A stretch of 64,000 nucleotides of DNA from DASUCS01 sp041166385 (GCA_041166385.1 JBEEFW010000021.1:1-64000), one strand, 5' to 3'. Numbered from the stretch's first letter, positions 24,119 through 32,673 are shown. Program-made: numbers and translations. The notes: generated by a model from the letters alone, not told the origin.

Positions 24119-25336
24119 GTGAGCGCGCCGCGACCGCTGGCTGGTGTGCGCCTGCTCGATCTGTCAGGTGTGCTGTCGGGTCCGTCGTGCGGAAAGGCAC
24201 TGGCCGATCTCGGAGCTGACGTCATCAAGGTCGAACCGCCTGAAGGTGATCTCACGCGCACGGCGCAGCCGCGCGTCGGCGGGCTGCCCGTGTACTTCGC
24301 GCAGCAGAACTGCGGAAAGCGCTGTGTGTCGGTGGATCTCGGCCTCGATGCCGGTCGGGCGCTCGTCGCCGACCTCGCCGCGAGTTGCGACGTCGTGCTC
24401 GAGAACTTCCGTCCTGGCGTGCTCGATCGCCTCGGCCTCGGTTACGCGGCGATCAGCGCGCGCAACCCATCGGTCGTGTACTGCTCGATCACGGGATATG
24501 GCCAAGACGGCTCGATGGCCGGTCGGCGGGCGTACGCGCCGGTGATGCACGCCGAGCTCGGACTGATGGAGTTCAGTGCCCGCAAGCTGCACGCCGAGCC
24601 CCGCCAGGAGGCGGTGTCGCACGCGGATCTCCACGCCGGTGCGCAGGCGACGATCGGCATCATCGCCGCGCTGTACCAGCGTGAGCACACGGGCGAGGGT
24701 CAACACCTCGACGTGTCGATGGCCGAGGTGATGTTGCAGGCCACCGAGTGGACCGCGGTCGAGCTCGCGACCGCCACGACCGGCGGGAGCGACGACCTGC
24801 TGCACATCTTCGGCAGCTTCAACGCGCCGGTGCTGCGCCTCGGCGACGGCACGGTCGTGCACGTGCCCGGCGATCCGGTGTCGAGCTTCCCAGCATGGTG
24901 CGCGGCGATGCAGCGTCCGGAGCTGCTCGAGGACGAGCGCTTCTCGTCGCGGGCCGCGCGCCACGCTCACCGGGAAGAGATGTTCGACGTGTTCGAGGAG
25001 TTCGCGTCGACGTTCTCGCGGTTCGACGACTTCGAGGTTGCACTCGGCAAGGCGCGGCTCGCCGTCGGGCAGATGCGGGCGCTGAGCGATGTCCTCGACG
25101 CTGACTGGGTGCGCGAGCGCGGAGCGCTCGTCGATGTCGGCGACGAGCACAGCGGCCCGCTGCAATTGCCGCGTTCACCGTTCCGCTTCTCGGCGGCGAC
25201 GGCGGGCACCACCGGACGGCCGGCTTGGCAGGGTCAGCACAATCGTGAGGTGCTGCGGGAGTTACTGGACCTGCACGACGACGCCATCGACGTGTTGGAG
25301 CGCGACGGCGTCCTCGTACAGCGTCCGCCGTCGTGA
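24119..25336 (+). CDS. Family III (CaiB/BaiF) CoA-transferase
   Basis: A 405-residue type III CoA-transferase, starting at GTG 24119. Motifs: VRLLDLSGVLSGPSCGKALADLGADVIKVEPPEGDLTR at the start, LVAD..CDVVLENFRPGVLDRLGLGY, YCSITGYGQDG, the catalytic Asp in SHADLHAGAQA, and REHTGEGQHLDVSMAEVML. The family moves CoA between carboxylic acids. It ends with a Pro-rich tail. No CoA pathway genes are adjacent, so the substrate cannot be told. A two-palindrome hairpin follows. Confidence 0.93.
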   Translation: MSAPRPLAGVRLLDLSGVLSGPSCGKALADLGADVIKVEPPEGDLTRTAQPRVGGLPVYFAQQNCGKRCVSVDLGLDAGRALVADLAASCDVVLENFRPGVLDRLGLGYAAISARNPSVVYCSITGYGQDGSMAGRRAYAPVMHAELGLMEFSARKLHAEPRQEAVSHADLHAGAQATIGIIAALYQREHTGEGQHLDVSMAEVMLQATEWTAVELATATTGGSDDLLHIFGSFNAPVLRLGDGTVVHVPGDPVSSFPAWCAAMQRPELLEDERFSSRAARHAHREEMFDVFEEFASTFSRFDDFEVALGKARLAVGQMRALSDVLDADWVRERGALVDVGDEHSGPLQLPRSPFRFSAATAGTTGRPAWQGQHNREVLRELLDLHDDAIDVLERDGVLVQRPPS

Positions 25337-25408
25337 CCCCGGAGTTGAAGAAGTCGGCGACGCTTGTCTCCGCATACGAGGCCTACTGAGCCGAACGAGT
25401 TTGCGCCG

Positions 25409-25455
25409 TTGCCCGGGCAAACGACGTCACGCTGTGACGCGATTTGCCCGGGCAA
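25409..25455. terminator. Bidirectional terminator-like element made of two identical palindromes
   Basis: TTGCCCGGGCAA, itself a perfect palindrome, occurs at 25409-25420 and again at 25444-25455. The two copies can pair as a 13-bp outer stem, with an inner CGTCA/TGACG stem (25425-25429, 25435-25439). It lies between the ends of two convergent genes (25336 and 25469), as expected for a terminator working both ways. Confidence 0.6.
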
Positions 25456-25468
25456 AGCGAGAGGAAGG

Positions 25469-25999
25469 CTATTGCTCGGGTTCCCAGTCGGGCGGCGGGC
25501 CGATGGTGGAGGCCTCCGGGCCGAACCGATCGACGTAGACGGCGAGGCCGTCCCGCCAGTTCGTGCCCCACTTCGGCGGCTCGGTGCCGTCGAGCGCGTG
25601 CGCGAGCCGATCGAGACACTCGTGCCAGCCCGCGGCGTCGCGCGCCGCCTTGCCGAGTTCGGCGAACGTGTCGGTCAGCGTGAGGACGGTGCCGGTGCCG
25701 TCTTCGTCGGCGCGCACTTCGATGCGCAGGCGATCGGCGCCCCAGAGCAACTCCATCACCGTCGGCGGATCGAACACGACCATCTCGCCTTCGAATGCGT
25801 CGCCCTGCGACGACACGAACTTCAGCGACGCGCCGGCCTGACGCTCACCGACCATCTCCTGCGGGAACCACGCCGCCATGTGCTCCGGCTCGGCGACGGC
25901 CCGCCACACCTTGTCGGGCGAATGGCGTAGCCGGCGCGTGAACGTGATCGACCATGTGTCGCCGCGCTGCTCCAGCGTTCCGAGATCTGCGTCGTTCAT
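25469..25999 (-). CDS. SRPBCC (AHSA1-type) protein
   Basis: A 176-residue START-like protein: FTRRLRHSPDKVWRAVAEPEHMAAWFPQEMVGERQAGASLKFV, VVFDPPTVMELLWGADRLRIEV, GTVLTLTDTFAELGKAARDAAGWHECLDRLA. The AAGWH...L pattern is typical of the AHSA1 group. It is encoded directly after an ArsR regulator (21 bases), a pairing seen in many actinomycetes where the regulator and the AHSA1 protein form one unit. Probably binds a hydrophobic ligand; function unknown. Confidence 0.92.
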   Translation of the reverse strand: MNDADLGTLEQRGDTWSITFTRRLRHSPDKVWRAVAEPEHMAAWFPQEMVGERQAGASLKFVSSQGDAFEGEMVVFDPPTVMELLWGADRLRIEVRADEDGTGTVLTLTDTFAELGKAARDAAGWHECLDRLAHALDGTEPPKWGTNWRDGLAVYVDRFGPEASTIGPPPDWEPEQ

Positions 26000-26020
26000 G
26001 AAACTCTCCTCCTCAACCCG

Positions 26021-26320
26021 TCAGTCGGGCATCTCGTCGAGATGGCGTTCGAGGGCGTCGATCCGCCGGCCCCACGCCTTGCGATACGGCGTGAGCCAGT
26101 CGTCGATCTCGCGCAACGGCTCGGCCCGCACGCGGTACAGGCGGCGCTGCGCATCGGCGGTGACCTCGACGAGACCGGCATCGCGCAACACGCGCAGGTG
26201 TTTCGACACTGCCGGCTGACTGATGCCGAGTTCGATCACGAGGTCGCCCACGGGACGTTCGTGCTCTCGCAGCAGGTCGAGTATCCGCCGCCGGTTGGGC
26301 TCGGCCAGCACCTCGAACAT
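26021..26320 (-). CDS. ArsR-family winged-helix repressor
   Basis: A 99-residue protein with the ArsR wHTH: MFEVLAEPNRRRILDLLREHERPVGDLVIELGISQPAVSKHLRVLRDAGLVEVTADAQRRLYRVRAEPLREIDDWLTPYRKAW. There are no metal-binding Cys residues, so it is of the non-metal, AHSA1-linked type. It heads a two-gene unit with the SRPBCC protein. A perfect AT-rich palindrome in its promoter region is the probable operator. Confidence 0.93.
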   Translation of the reverse strand: MFEVLAEPNRRRILDLLREHERPVGDLVIELGISQPAVSKHLRVLRDAGLVEVTADAQRRLYRVRAEPLREIDDWLTPYRKAWGRRIDALERHLDEMPD

Positions 26321-26334
26321 TGTGCGAGTATGCT

Positions 26335-26356
26335 TTGACAGTTATATAACTGTCAA
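26335..26356. promoter_or_regulatory. Perfect 22-bp palindrome, probable ArsR operator and promoter
   Basis: Half-site TTGACAGTTAT is followed by its exact reverse complement (26335-26356), 15 bases before the arsR start. On the minus strand the outer TTGACA doubles as a -35 box, with a weak -10 (CATACT) 18 bases away. Binding would block transcription of arsR and the SRPBCC gene, so autoregulation is likely. Confidence 0.8.
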
Positions 26357-26357
26357 G

Positions 26358-26915
26358 TCATGAACTGAGCAATTGCGCGAAGGAGATCGCGAGGATCACG
26401 GCATTGCCGGCGATCATCGTCACGACGACCGGATGCACGACGGCGTCGCGCACGGTCGACTGCTCGTTGTGCACGCGCGTTGCCGATGCGAGGCCACCGC
26501 GCTCACGCAGCACGATGAGGCCGGTGATGCCGAGCGTCATCGCGGCGGCCACCTCGAGCGACGCCGCGAACCACGAGAGCGGGCTCACGTCGTTCGCGCT
26601 CACGAACGAATCGCTGAGCAGTCCGTGCTCCGGGAGGAAATGTGTGATGACGTAACCCGCGGCGAGCGCGAAACCTCCCGCCATTGCCGCGAGCGCGGCA
26701 AGGCGGTGGCGCATGATGCCGAGGACCACGAGGCTCACTTCGATGGCGATCGCCGACGTGCCGATCCAGAACACGTCGAGGTTGACGCTGTCGGCGCCGC
26801 GTCGCAGGTGATCGCTGTTGTGCACGAGCACCGCGATTGCGAAGAACGTGGCCGCGGCGGCGAGCCACCGGTCGGTCTGGAGCTCCGTGCGCTCCCGCGG
26901 GCTGATCGTGGCCAC
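26358..26915 (-). CDS. Polytopic membrane protein, likely TetR-controlled
   Basis: A 185-residue membrane protein starting at GTG 26913-26915. About six hydrophobic segments are visible (WLAAAATFFAIAVLVHNSDHL, VFWIGTSAIAIEVSLVVLGIM, LAALAAMAGGFALAAGYVITHFL, WFAASLEVAAAMTLGITGLIVL, VVHPVVVTMIAGNAVILAISFAQLL). A His-Asn-x-Asp-His pattern (HNSDH) near residue 30 is a plausible metal or substrate site. It is divergent from a TetR gene and shares an operator with it, so it is probably the regulated target. Function unknown. Confidence 0.8.
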   Translation of the reverse strand: MATISPRERTELQTDRWLAAAATFFAIAVLVHNSDHLRRGADSVNLDVFWIGTSAIAIEVSLVVLGIMRHRLAALAAMAGGFALAAGYVITHFLPEHGLLSDSFVSANDVSPLSWFAASLEVAAAMTLGITGLIVLRERGGLASATRVHNEQSTVRDAVVHPVVVTMIAGNAVILAISFAQLLSS

Positions 26916-26933
26916 TAGAATGATCGTTCTAGT
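26914..26933. promoter_or_regulatory. Inverted repeat between the membrane protein and TetR genes (operator)
   Basis: ACTAGAA (26914-26920) and TTCTAGT (26927-26933) flank TGATCG. This is the usual spacing and AGAAYGATCRTTCT-like pattern for LmrA-type TetR repressors. It overlaps the start of the membrane protein gene and lies 33 bases before the tetR start, so it can control both. Confidence 0.7.
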
Positions 26934-26966
26934 CCTCGCCGCGCCGGCCATGCAAACGGAGAGAGC

Positions 26967-27545
26967 GTGTCGTCCACCCGAGAACGGATCATCCAAGCGT
27001 CCAGCTCGCTGTTCATGGAGCGCGGCTACAGCGCCAGTGGGCTGAAGCAGATCTCGGCGGCGAGCGCCGCGCCCATCGGCTCGCTCTACCACTTCTTTCC
27101 CGGCGGCAAGGAGGAGCTGGCGGCGGAGACCCTGCGGACGTCGGGCGCCGCGTACCAGGCGCTCGTCGAGGCGGTCTTTGACGGTGCCCCCGACATGGTC
27201 ACCGGCGTGCGCGACTGCTTCGCCGGCGCCGCGGAGGTGTTGCGGGCGACCGACTACGCCGACGCCTGCCCGATCGCCACCGTCGCGCTCGAAATGGCGA
27301 GCTCCGACGAGCCGTTGCGCGAGGTGACCGCGGGGATCTTCGAGTCGTGGCTCGAGTCCGCGAGCCTTCGGCTCGAGCGCGCCGGTATCGAACGGATGCG
27401 GGCACGTGAGCTCGCGATCGTGGTGATCGCCGCGTTGGAAGGCGGCTTCCTCCTCAGTCGCGCCGCCAAGGACACGAGCGCGATGGACGCCATCGGCAAG
27501 GCCATGGTCGAGCTCGTCTCGTCGGCCATCGAGCAACGCGGTTGA
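26967..27545 (+). CDS. TetR-family repressor (LmrA/YxaF type)
   Basis: A 192-residue protein starting at GTG 26967. N-terminal helix-turn-helix: TRERIIQASSSLFMERGYSASGLKQISAASAAPIGSLYHFFPGGKEELAAETL. The C-terminal half (ADACPIATVALEMASSDEPLREVTAGIFESWLESASLRLERAGI) matches the LmrA/YxaF ligand-binding domain. Divergent from a membrane protein gene with a shared operator; such repressors usually control an efflux or membrane gene and respond to small molecules. Confidence 0.93.
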   Translation: MSSTRERIIQASSSLFMERGYSASGLKQISAASAAPIGSLYHFFPGGKEELAAETLRTSGAAYQALVEAVFDGAPDMVTGVRDCFAGAAEVLRATDYADACPIATVALEMASSDEPLREVTAGIFESWLESASLRLERAGIERMRARELAIVVIAALEGGFLLSRAAKDTSAMDAIGKAMVELVSSAIEQRG

Positions 27546-27651
27546 TGTCCGTTTCGTTCAAGTCGGAACGCTGATCGTCGTCATGGTGAGGTCGGTCAGT
27601 TCGTAGTGATCTGGAAGGGCGAGTGGTTCCAGTCGGATCGCGGCATCTGGA

Positions 27652-28422
27652 TCAGGTGCGGACGGCTTCGCCGCCGCGCTTCAGGCGGTCGAACGCGTCG
27701 CTCGGACTTTCGCCCGGTGCGACGATGACGGAGCGGAATTCGGTGTCGGCCGGAACGTGGGGGTCGCTGCGCACGCGGCCGTACACGGAGTCGATGCCTT
27801 CGGGACCGCTGCCGAGCAGCAGGACGAGGAGTGACGACGTCGTGATGAGCATCAACAGGCGGTCGGTCTCGCGAATGTGATCTGACACCACCTCGGCCAG
27901 TGCAGGGAGGTCGATGGACTGGTTCGGGGCGACGGTCGCGATCGACATGAATGCGTCGTCCACGAGCGCCTCGTTCAACGCGGAGTAGAAGGCGGCCGCG
28001 TCGCGAGGTCCGGTCGGCGTCGGACCTTTCGGCGCGCGGGTGGGGCGGTGTCGCCGGTCGCCGGCGCCGTCATGCCCGGACTCCACGGCCAAGCGCTCGA
28101 TCGCCTGCTCCAACGCCCACAGATCGGGTTTCATCACGAACAGCGGCTCAGGCTGATAACGCCCCGAAGCGGGCACCTCGCCGCTGCGGCTGAACACGAT
28201 CACTCTCGCTCCGGCGGCGAGCGCGGTGTCGATCACATCGAAGTCCGTGTTGCAACCGACCGCGGGATCGACCACCACGACATCAGGCTTGCCGTGGGTC
28301 ACGAGTCCGACGGCGCCCGTTGTCGTGTCGGCGATGCCGACCACGTCGTGCCCTTGCGACGCGATGGTGGCGTCGACCATCGAGCACAGCATCTCGTCGT
28401 CGTCGCAGAGCACGAACTTCAC
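27652..28422 (-). CDS. Pseudo-receiver protein with degenerate GGDEF-like C-terminus (paralogue 2)
   Basis: A 256-residue protein, similar throughout to the one at 2158-2892: KFVLCDDDEM against RFVICDDDEI, VVVDPAVGCNTDFDVIDTALAAGARVIVFSRSGE against the same layout, and PSDAFDRLK at the end. I start at GTG 28420-28422 because alignment with the paralogue begins there; an upstream ATG at 28522-28524 adds unrelated residues. The receiver pocket (CDDDE) and the Asp in VVVDP are kept. It lies back-to-back with the PEP-utilizing enzyme gene at 28518, so the two may be co-regulated. Confidence 0.75.
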   Translation of the reverse strand: MKFVLCDDDEMLCSMVDATIASQGHDVVGIADTTTGAVGLVTHGKPDVVVVDPAVGCNTDFDVIDTALAAGARVIVFSRSGEVPASGRYQPEPLFVMKPDLWALEQAIERLAVESGHDGAGDRRHRPTRAPKGPTPTGPRDAAAFYSALNEALVDDAFMSIATVAPNQSIDLPALAEVVSDHIRETDRLLMLITTSSLLVLLLGSGPEGIDSVYGRVRSDPHVPADTEFRSVIVAPGESPSDAFDRLKRGGEAVRT

Positions 28423-28517
28423 GAGACACACACTCGCGCAATCGGTGGACCAGCCCTGCTCCTCGAGCGCAGGCGGCGCCGCCGTGGCATCGTTTGGTTC
28501 GACAACGGGGGGCAGGC

Positions 28518-30248
28518 GTGACACACACGGCGCAATCGACGCGGTTCGTCACCGACTGGGACACCGCACCCAACCCGACGTACGACATCTGGACGTCGGT
28601 CAACGGCTCCGAGATCATCCCTGGCGTGCTCTCCCCACTCGTGGCGAGCACGTTCAATCGCGACGACTACCTCGGGCTGCGGCGCCTGATGGCGACGTAC
28701 CCGGGCGGCCACAACACGTCGCTCGCGCCGCCACCGGCGGGCAACTTCTTCGGCGTGTTCGCCGGACGATTGGCGCTGAACAACGGCTTCTCGGTCGCGG
28801 CCGTCTCGGCGCTGGATGCCGACATCGCGCAGGCGATCTTGCAGCAGTTCTTCACCGGCGCCACTGGCGGTGAGCGCTTCATCATCGACAGCACCGACGA
28901 GGAACGGGCGGCGGCCGCCGCCACTGCCGTCGAGCAGCGCACCGCCGCGCCCGCGATCCTCGCTGGCTGGCGCGCCGCGCTGTACGCCGAGCGCGCGACG
29001 GATCGGGCCCAACGCGACCTCGAGCTCGACCTGGGCGCGGCGTGGGAACGGTGGAACGAGCTCCACGAGGAGCACTTCTGCAACCAACTCAACCTGCACT
29101 ACATCGTGTCAGTGGCGGCGGCGGATCATCAGGTGCGCCTCGCGGGCGTGATCCAAGCCGGGAAAGGCGATCCGAACGTCGTCGTCGCGCTGTGTTCCGG
29201 TCTTGGCGAAGTCGAGAGCTCCCGTCCCGCCATCCGTTTGTACGAGCTCGCGGCGTTGGTGCGCGATCGCAAGGAGCTGCGCGACATCGCGGAGCACGGC
29301 AGCATCGACACGCTGCGACGCGCGCTCGATGAGGACACCACCGAGATCGGGGACGCCTACCGCAGGTTGCTCTTCGAGTTCGGCTACCGCGGGCAGGGTG
29401 AAGTCGATCCGACGAACGCCGACTGGTCGGAGGAGCCCGCGTTCGCGCTCTCGCAGGTCCGGTCGATGCTCGCCGTGCCCGATGCGGACTCGCCGCTCGC
29501 GAACATCGGTCGGGCCGTCGAGCGACGCGAGACACTCGAAGCCGAGGTGCGCGGCGCGCTGTCCGCCGAGTTGCACGAGGCGTTCGACGAGCACCTGGCC
29601 GCCGCGCAGCACTTCACGCGACTGCGGGAGCTCTCGAAATCCACGTGGGTGCTCGCCTGCCGGCGGGCCCGCTCGCCGTACGTCGCGCTGAGTCGCCGGC
29701 TGGCCGAGGCGGGTGCCGTGCCCGACGCCGACGACGCTCGCTTCCTCACCCACGACGAGATCGCCGCCATCGTCGGTGGGGCACCGCTGCCGGATGCGGC
29801 GGCTCGCATCGAACGCCGGCGAGCGCAGGCGGCGGAGGCAGAGCACCACCGCCTGCCCGACAACTGGGTCGGCGAGCCCGACGGCGAGCGCCTCGGCGAC
29901 GTCGACGCGGGGAGCGGGGTGCTCACGGGCCTCGGCGTCAGTATCGGCGACGGTCCGGTGCGCGGTACCGCGCGGATCATCGCGTCAGCGGAAGCCGGCT
30001 TCGCCCGCGACATCGACGTCGGCGATGTGCTCGTAGCGCCGTTCACCGATGCGCCATGGACGCCGCTGTTCGTCATCGCCGGCGCGGTGGTCGTCGAGAC
30101 CGGCGGCGTGTTGTCGCATGCCGCCACCGTGGCGCGTGAGTTCGGCATCCCGGCCGTTGTGATGGTGAAGGACGCCACGCGGATCATCCAGGACGGCGAC
30201 GACGTGACCGTCGACGCCGCCGCCGGCACGGTGACGATCAACCGCTGA
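28518..30248 (+). CDS. PEP-utilizing enzyme (phosphohistidine domain) lacking ATP-grasp domain
   Basis: A 576-residue protein starting at GTG 28518 behind a GGGGGGCAGG site. The C-terminal 90 residues hold the PEP-utilizer mobile domain: TGGVLSHAATVAREFGIPAVV, where His is the phosphorylated residue, then GDDVTVDAAAGTVTI. The N-terminal 250 residues (VNGSEIIPGVLSPLVAS...) look like the central domain of PEP-synthase- or rifampicin-phosphotransferase-like proteins. No N-terminal ATP-grasp is present in this gene; the partner that would phosphorylate the His is not in the window. A frame extends upstream to 28320 but only with low-complexity Arg-rich sequence. Confidence 0.85.
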   Translation: MTHTAQSTRFVTDWDTAPNPTYDIWTSVNGSEIIPGVLSPLVASTFNRDDYLGLRRLMATYPGGHNTSLAPPPAGNFFGVFAGRLALNNGFSVAAVSALDADIAQAILQQFFTGATGGERFIIDSTDEERAAAAATAVEQRTAAPAILAGWRAALYAERATDRAQRDLELDLGAAWERWNELHEEHFCNQLNLHYIVSVAAADHQVRLAGVIQAGKGDPNVVVALCSGLGEVESSRPAIRLYELAALVRDRKELRDIAEHGSIDTLRRALDEDTTEIGDAYRRLLFEFGYRGQGEVDPTNADWSEEPAFALSQVRSMLAVPDADSPLANIGRAVERRETLEAEVRGALSAELHEAFDEHLAAAQHFTRLRELSKSTWVLACRRARSPYVALSRRLAEAGAVPDADDARFLTHDEIAAIVGGAPLPDAAARIERRRAQAAEAEHHRLPDNWVGEPDGERLGDVDAGSGVLTGLGVSIGDGPVRGTARIIASAEAGFARDIDVGDVLVAPFTDAPWTPLFVIAGAVVVETGGVLSHAATVAREFGIPAVVMVKDATRIIQDGDDVTVDAAAGTVTINR

Positions 30249-30255
30249 CCTCGTT

Positions 30256-30714
30256 CTAAGTAGCGCTGCCCTCGACGGCGGCCTTGATCCGCTCGAGGGT
30301 GGCTTGCATGTCGCCCTCGAGATTGGCCTTCCGGTCCTTGATGCGCATCAGGTACTTCTCGGCGAACACGATCGCACCGGGCACGTCGGCCATCATCTCG
30401 AACGACTCCGTCACCTTGGTGCCGTCGCCGTCCGGCTCGAATCGGTACGTCCACTTCGTGAGGTCCTTGCCGCGGACATCAGTGGCGAACGCGAACTCGC
30501 GGCCTTCGTCGGCGACGAGCACTCGCGGCTTCGTTGTCCAGCGGACGAAGCCTTTGCGGTTGGAGCCCTTGAACCGAGCGCCGACCGTCGGGCCGGTCGC
30601 GCCGTCGAGCCATTCGCACCGCTGGCACTCGGGACTCCACTCACCCATGCGTTGCACGTCGGTGATGAGTTCATAGATCTTCTCAGGCGGCGCGTTCACG
30701 TGGACGCTCGCCAT
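30256..30714 (-). CDS. SRPBCC (polyketide cyclase/dehydrase-type) protein
   Basis: About 152 residues: ASVHVNAPPEKIYELITDVQRMGEWSPECQRCEWLDGATGPTVGARFKGSNRKGFVRWTTKPRVLVADEGREFAFATD is the common actinobacterial SRPBCC pattern, with a helix grip for a hydrophobic ligand. ATG 30712-30714 has AAGGGG upstream at fair spacing; an in-frame ATG at 30735 would add seven residues without a good ribosome site. Convergent with the PEP-utilizing gene, 7 bases apart. Confidence 0.9.
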   Translation of the reverse strand: MASVHVNAPPEKIYELITDVQRMGEWSPECQRCEWLDGATGPTVGARFKGSNRKGFVRWTTKPRVLVADEGREFAFATDVRGKDLTKWTYRFEPDGDGTKVTESFEMMADVPGAIVFAEKYLMRIKDRKANLEGDMQATLERIKAAVEGSAT

Positions 30715-30744
30715 ACCCGTTGTCCCCTTCTTCATGCCCGCAAC

Positions 30745-31617
30745 CTAGGTGCTGAAGGTGAACAGGAACAGCTGCGTGGCGTAGGCGACGAGGCGCGGTG
30801 CGTCCTCGCCGGTGGGCCCGCAGTCCCAGAGCGCCATGTCGGCCGACGCGTAGCCGTCGCCTGCATAGCGCGCTCGGTTGTGGGCGAGCAGCCAAGGTGA
30901 GCGGCAGTCGGCGAGCAGGTGCACGGTGAGGTCGACGCTCGGTGCGAACCACGCCCGGTCCGACGTCGGGCCGATCATCTCGCCGACCGCGCCGGGCATC
31001 GTGTCGGCCAGGACGACGACGGCCAACGGATCCATCGTGCCGTCGTCGAGCATCGGCGGCTCGTCGAAGCGGTACCACATCGCCCGCTCGGCCCGCTCGG
31101 GGACGTAGTCGTCCCACGGCGCGTGACCGAGCACCGGCCGGCCTTCGACGAGCTGATCCCAGAACGGCATCGGCTCGAACGCGAAGTCGAACTCGTCCGG
31201 CGGCGGATCGCGGAATGACGGGCAGTCGGCCGGCGGTGTCACCGCGACCGGCGGCTCGAGATCGGTGAAGGCGAAGCCTTCCCGGGTGGATCCGAAGATG
31301 GCGGTCGTGAGGTGTCCCCGCGGTGCGTCGACGTTCTTCACTTCGGCGCGCAGGTGCGACATCGAGCGGCCGGCGCGCAGCAACTCGACGTCGATCTCCA
31401 CCGGACCGGAGGCCACCTGCGCGACGAACGCGGTGTGCAGCGTGCGCAGCCGTTGCTCGGGATGGTCGAGCGCAGTCGCCATCGCTCGCAGCGCGAGCGC
31501 GGTGACGATGCCGCCCTGCGGCAACGGCCGGAGGTTCCATGCCTCGCGGATGGTGGCCTCGTAGCGGTTCGGCGCGACGAGTGCGACCTTGGTGTCGTCA
31601 GCGAACGGGTTCCCCAT
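30745..31617 (-). CDS. Acyl-CoA thioesterase, double hotdog (TesB-like)
   Basis: A 290-residue protein with two hotdog halves: NRYEATIREAWNLRPLPQGGIVTALALRAMATALDHPEQRLRTLHTAFVAQVASGPVEIDVELLRAGRSMSHLRAEV in the first, and SVDLTVHLLADCRSPWLLAHNRARYAGDGYASADMALWD in the second. This layout is the TesB/thioesterase-like family that hydrolyses acyl-CoA. ATG 31615-31617 starts just before GNPFADDTKV. Divergent from a sulfotransferase gene. Substrate range unknown. Confidence 0.92.
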   Translation of the reverse strand: MGNPFADDTKVALVAPNRYEATIREAWNLRPLPQGGIVTALALRAMATALDHPEQRLRTLHTAFVAQVASGPVEIDVELLRAGRSMSHLRAEVKNVDAPRGHLTTAIFGSTREGFAFTDLEPPVAVTPPADCPSFRDPPPDEFDFAFEPMPFWDQLVEGRPVLGHAPWDDYVPERAERAMWYRFDEPPMLDDGTMDPLAVVVLADTMPGAVGEMIGPTSDRAWFAPSVDLTVHLLADCRSPWLLAHNRARYAGDGYASADMALWDCGPTGEDAPRLVAYATQLFLFTFST

Positions 31618-31710
31618 GGGCCGCCGACCTTGCTCGGAGGTTGGTGCGGCCGTCAATTGAATTGGACGCCACTGACTACGGTCTGACCAACCAACGGACA
31701 GGGGTGGACG

Positions 31711-32652
31711 ATGGGTGACGCGGTGCGGCGGTACCGAAGTTTGCTTCAGGACAGTCGCCGGTGGGACGGCTTCGAGTTCCGCGACGACGACATCGTGATC
31801 TCGACTCCGTCCAAGTGCGGCACGACGTGGATGCAGATGCAATGTGCGTTGCTGCTCTTCCAGAGCACCGCCCTACCGGCGCCCCTGACGAGGCTCTCGC
31901 CGTGGCTCGACGTGCAGACCGAGAAGGTCGAGAGCGTGTTCGCCGAACTCGCCGGCCAGACGCACCGGCGATTCATCAAGTCGCACACGCCGCTCGACGG
32001 GCTCCCGTACGACCCGCGGGTCACCTACATCACCGTGGGACGGGATCCGCGCGATGTCGCCATCTCGTGGGACAACCACTTCAACAACATGAACCTGGAA
32101 ACGATCATCAACCACCGAGTGGAGACGGCGGGGATGGACGACTTCGAGGAACTCATGCCGAACGGGTTTCCGCAGTCACCAGAGGATCCGGTCGAGCGCT
32201 TCTGGAAGTGGATCGAGCCGGGAGACCTCACGGACGACGACGTCTCCGGGATGGTCAGCATGGTCAACCATCTGCGCACGTTCTGGGAGCAGCGCGACGA
32301 CGACAACGTCGCGCTGTTCCACTACGCCGACATGAAGGCAGATCTCGATGGCGAGATGCGGCGGCTCGCGTCCGTGCTCGACGTCGCCGTCGACGAGAGC
32401 ACATGGGCCGGGCTCGTGAGTGCTGCGACCTTCGACCGCATGCGGGACCGCGCGGAGGAACTGGCGCCGCAGGTCACGCACGGCTTCTGGAACGAGACCA
32501 GCCGATTCTTCAACAAGGGATCGAGCGGCCAGTGGCAGTCGTACTTCGGTCCCGGCGACGTCGCGCGCTACGAAGCGCGCCTCCATGAATTGGCCACCCC
32601 TGACCTCGCGGCATGGATGCACGGGGGCTGGAAGGGTGTCGGGAAGGCGTAG
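31711..32652 (+). CDS. Cytosolic-type sulfotransferase
   Basis: A 313-residue protein with a full sulfotransferase signature. The 5'-phosphosulfate loop is STPSKCGTTWMQMQ, and the 3'-phosphate motif is VGRDPRDVAISWDNH. A possible catalytic His lies in KSHTPLDGL. The C-terminal KGSSGQWQSYFGPGDVARYEA is the RxGxxGxWK-like region for PAPS binding. It transfers sulfate from PAPS to a hydroxyl or amine acceptor that cannot be predicted. Usual length is about 290-310, so it is complete. Confidence 0.93.
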   Translation: MGDAVRRYRSLLQDSRRWDGFEFRDDDIVISTPSKCGTTWMQMQCALLLFQSTALPAPLTRLSPWLDVQTEKVESVFAELAGQTHRRFIKSHTPLDGLPYDPRVTYITVGRDPRDVAISWDNHFNNMNLETIINHRVETAGMDDFEELMPNGFPQSPEDPVERFWKWIEPGDLTDDDVSGMVSMVNHLRTFWEQRDDDNVALFHYADMKADLDGEMRRLASVLDVAVDESTWAGLVSAATFDRMRDRAEELAPQVTHGFWNETSRFFNKGSSGQWQSYFGPGDVARYEARLHELATPDLAAWMHGGWKGVGKA

Positions 32653-32673
32653 ATCGTCGGGCAGGATGGTCGC

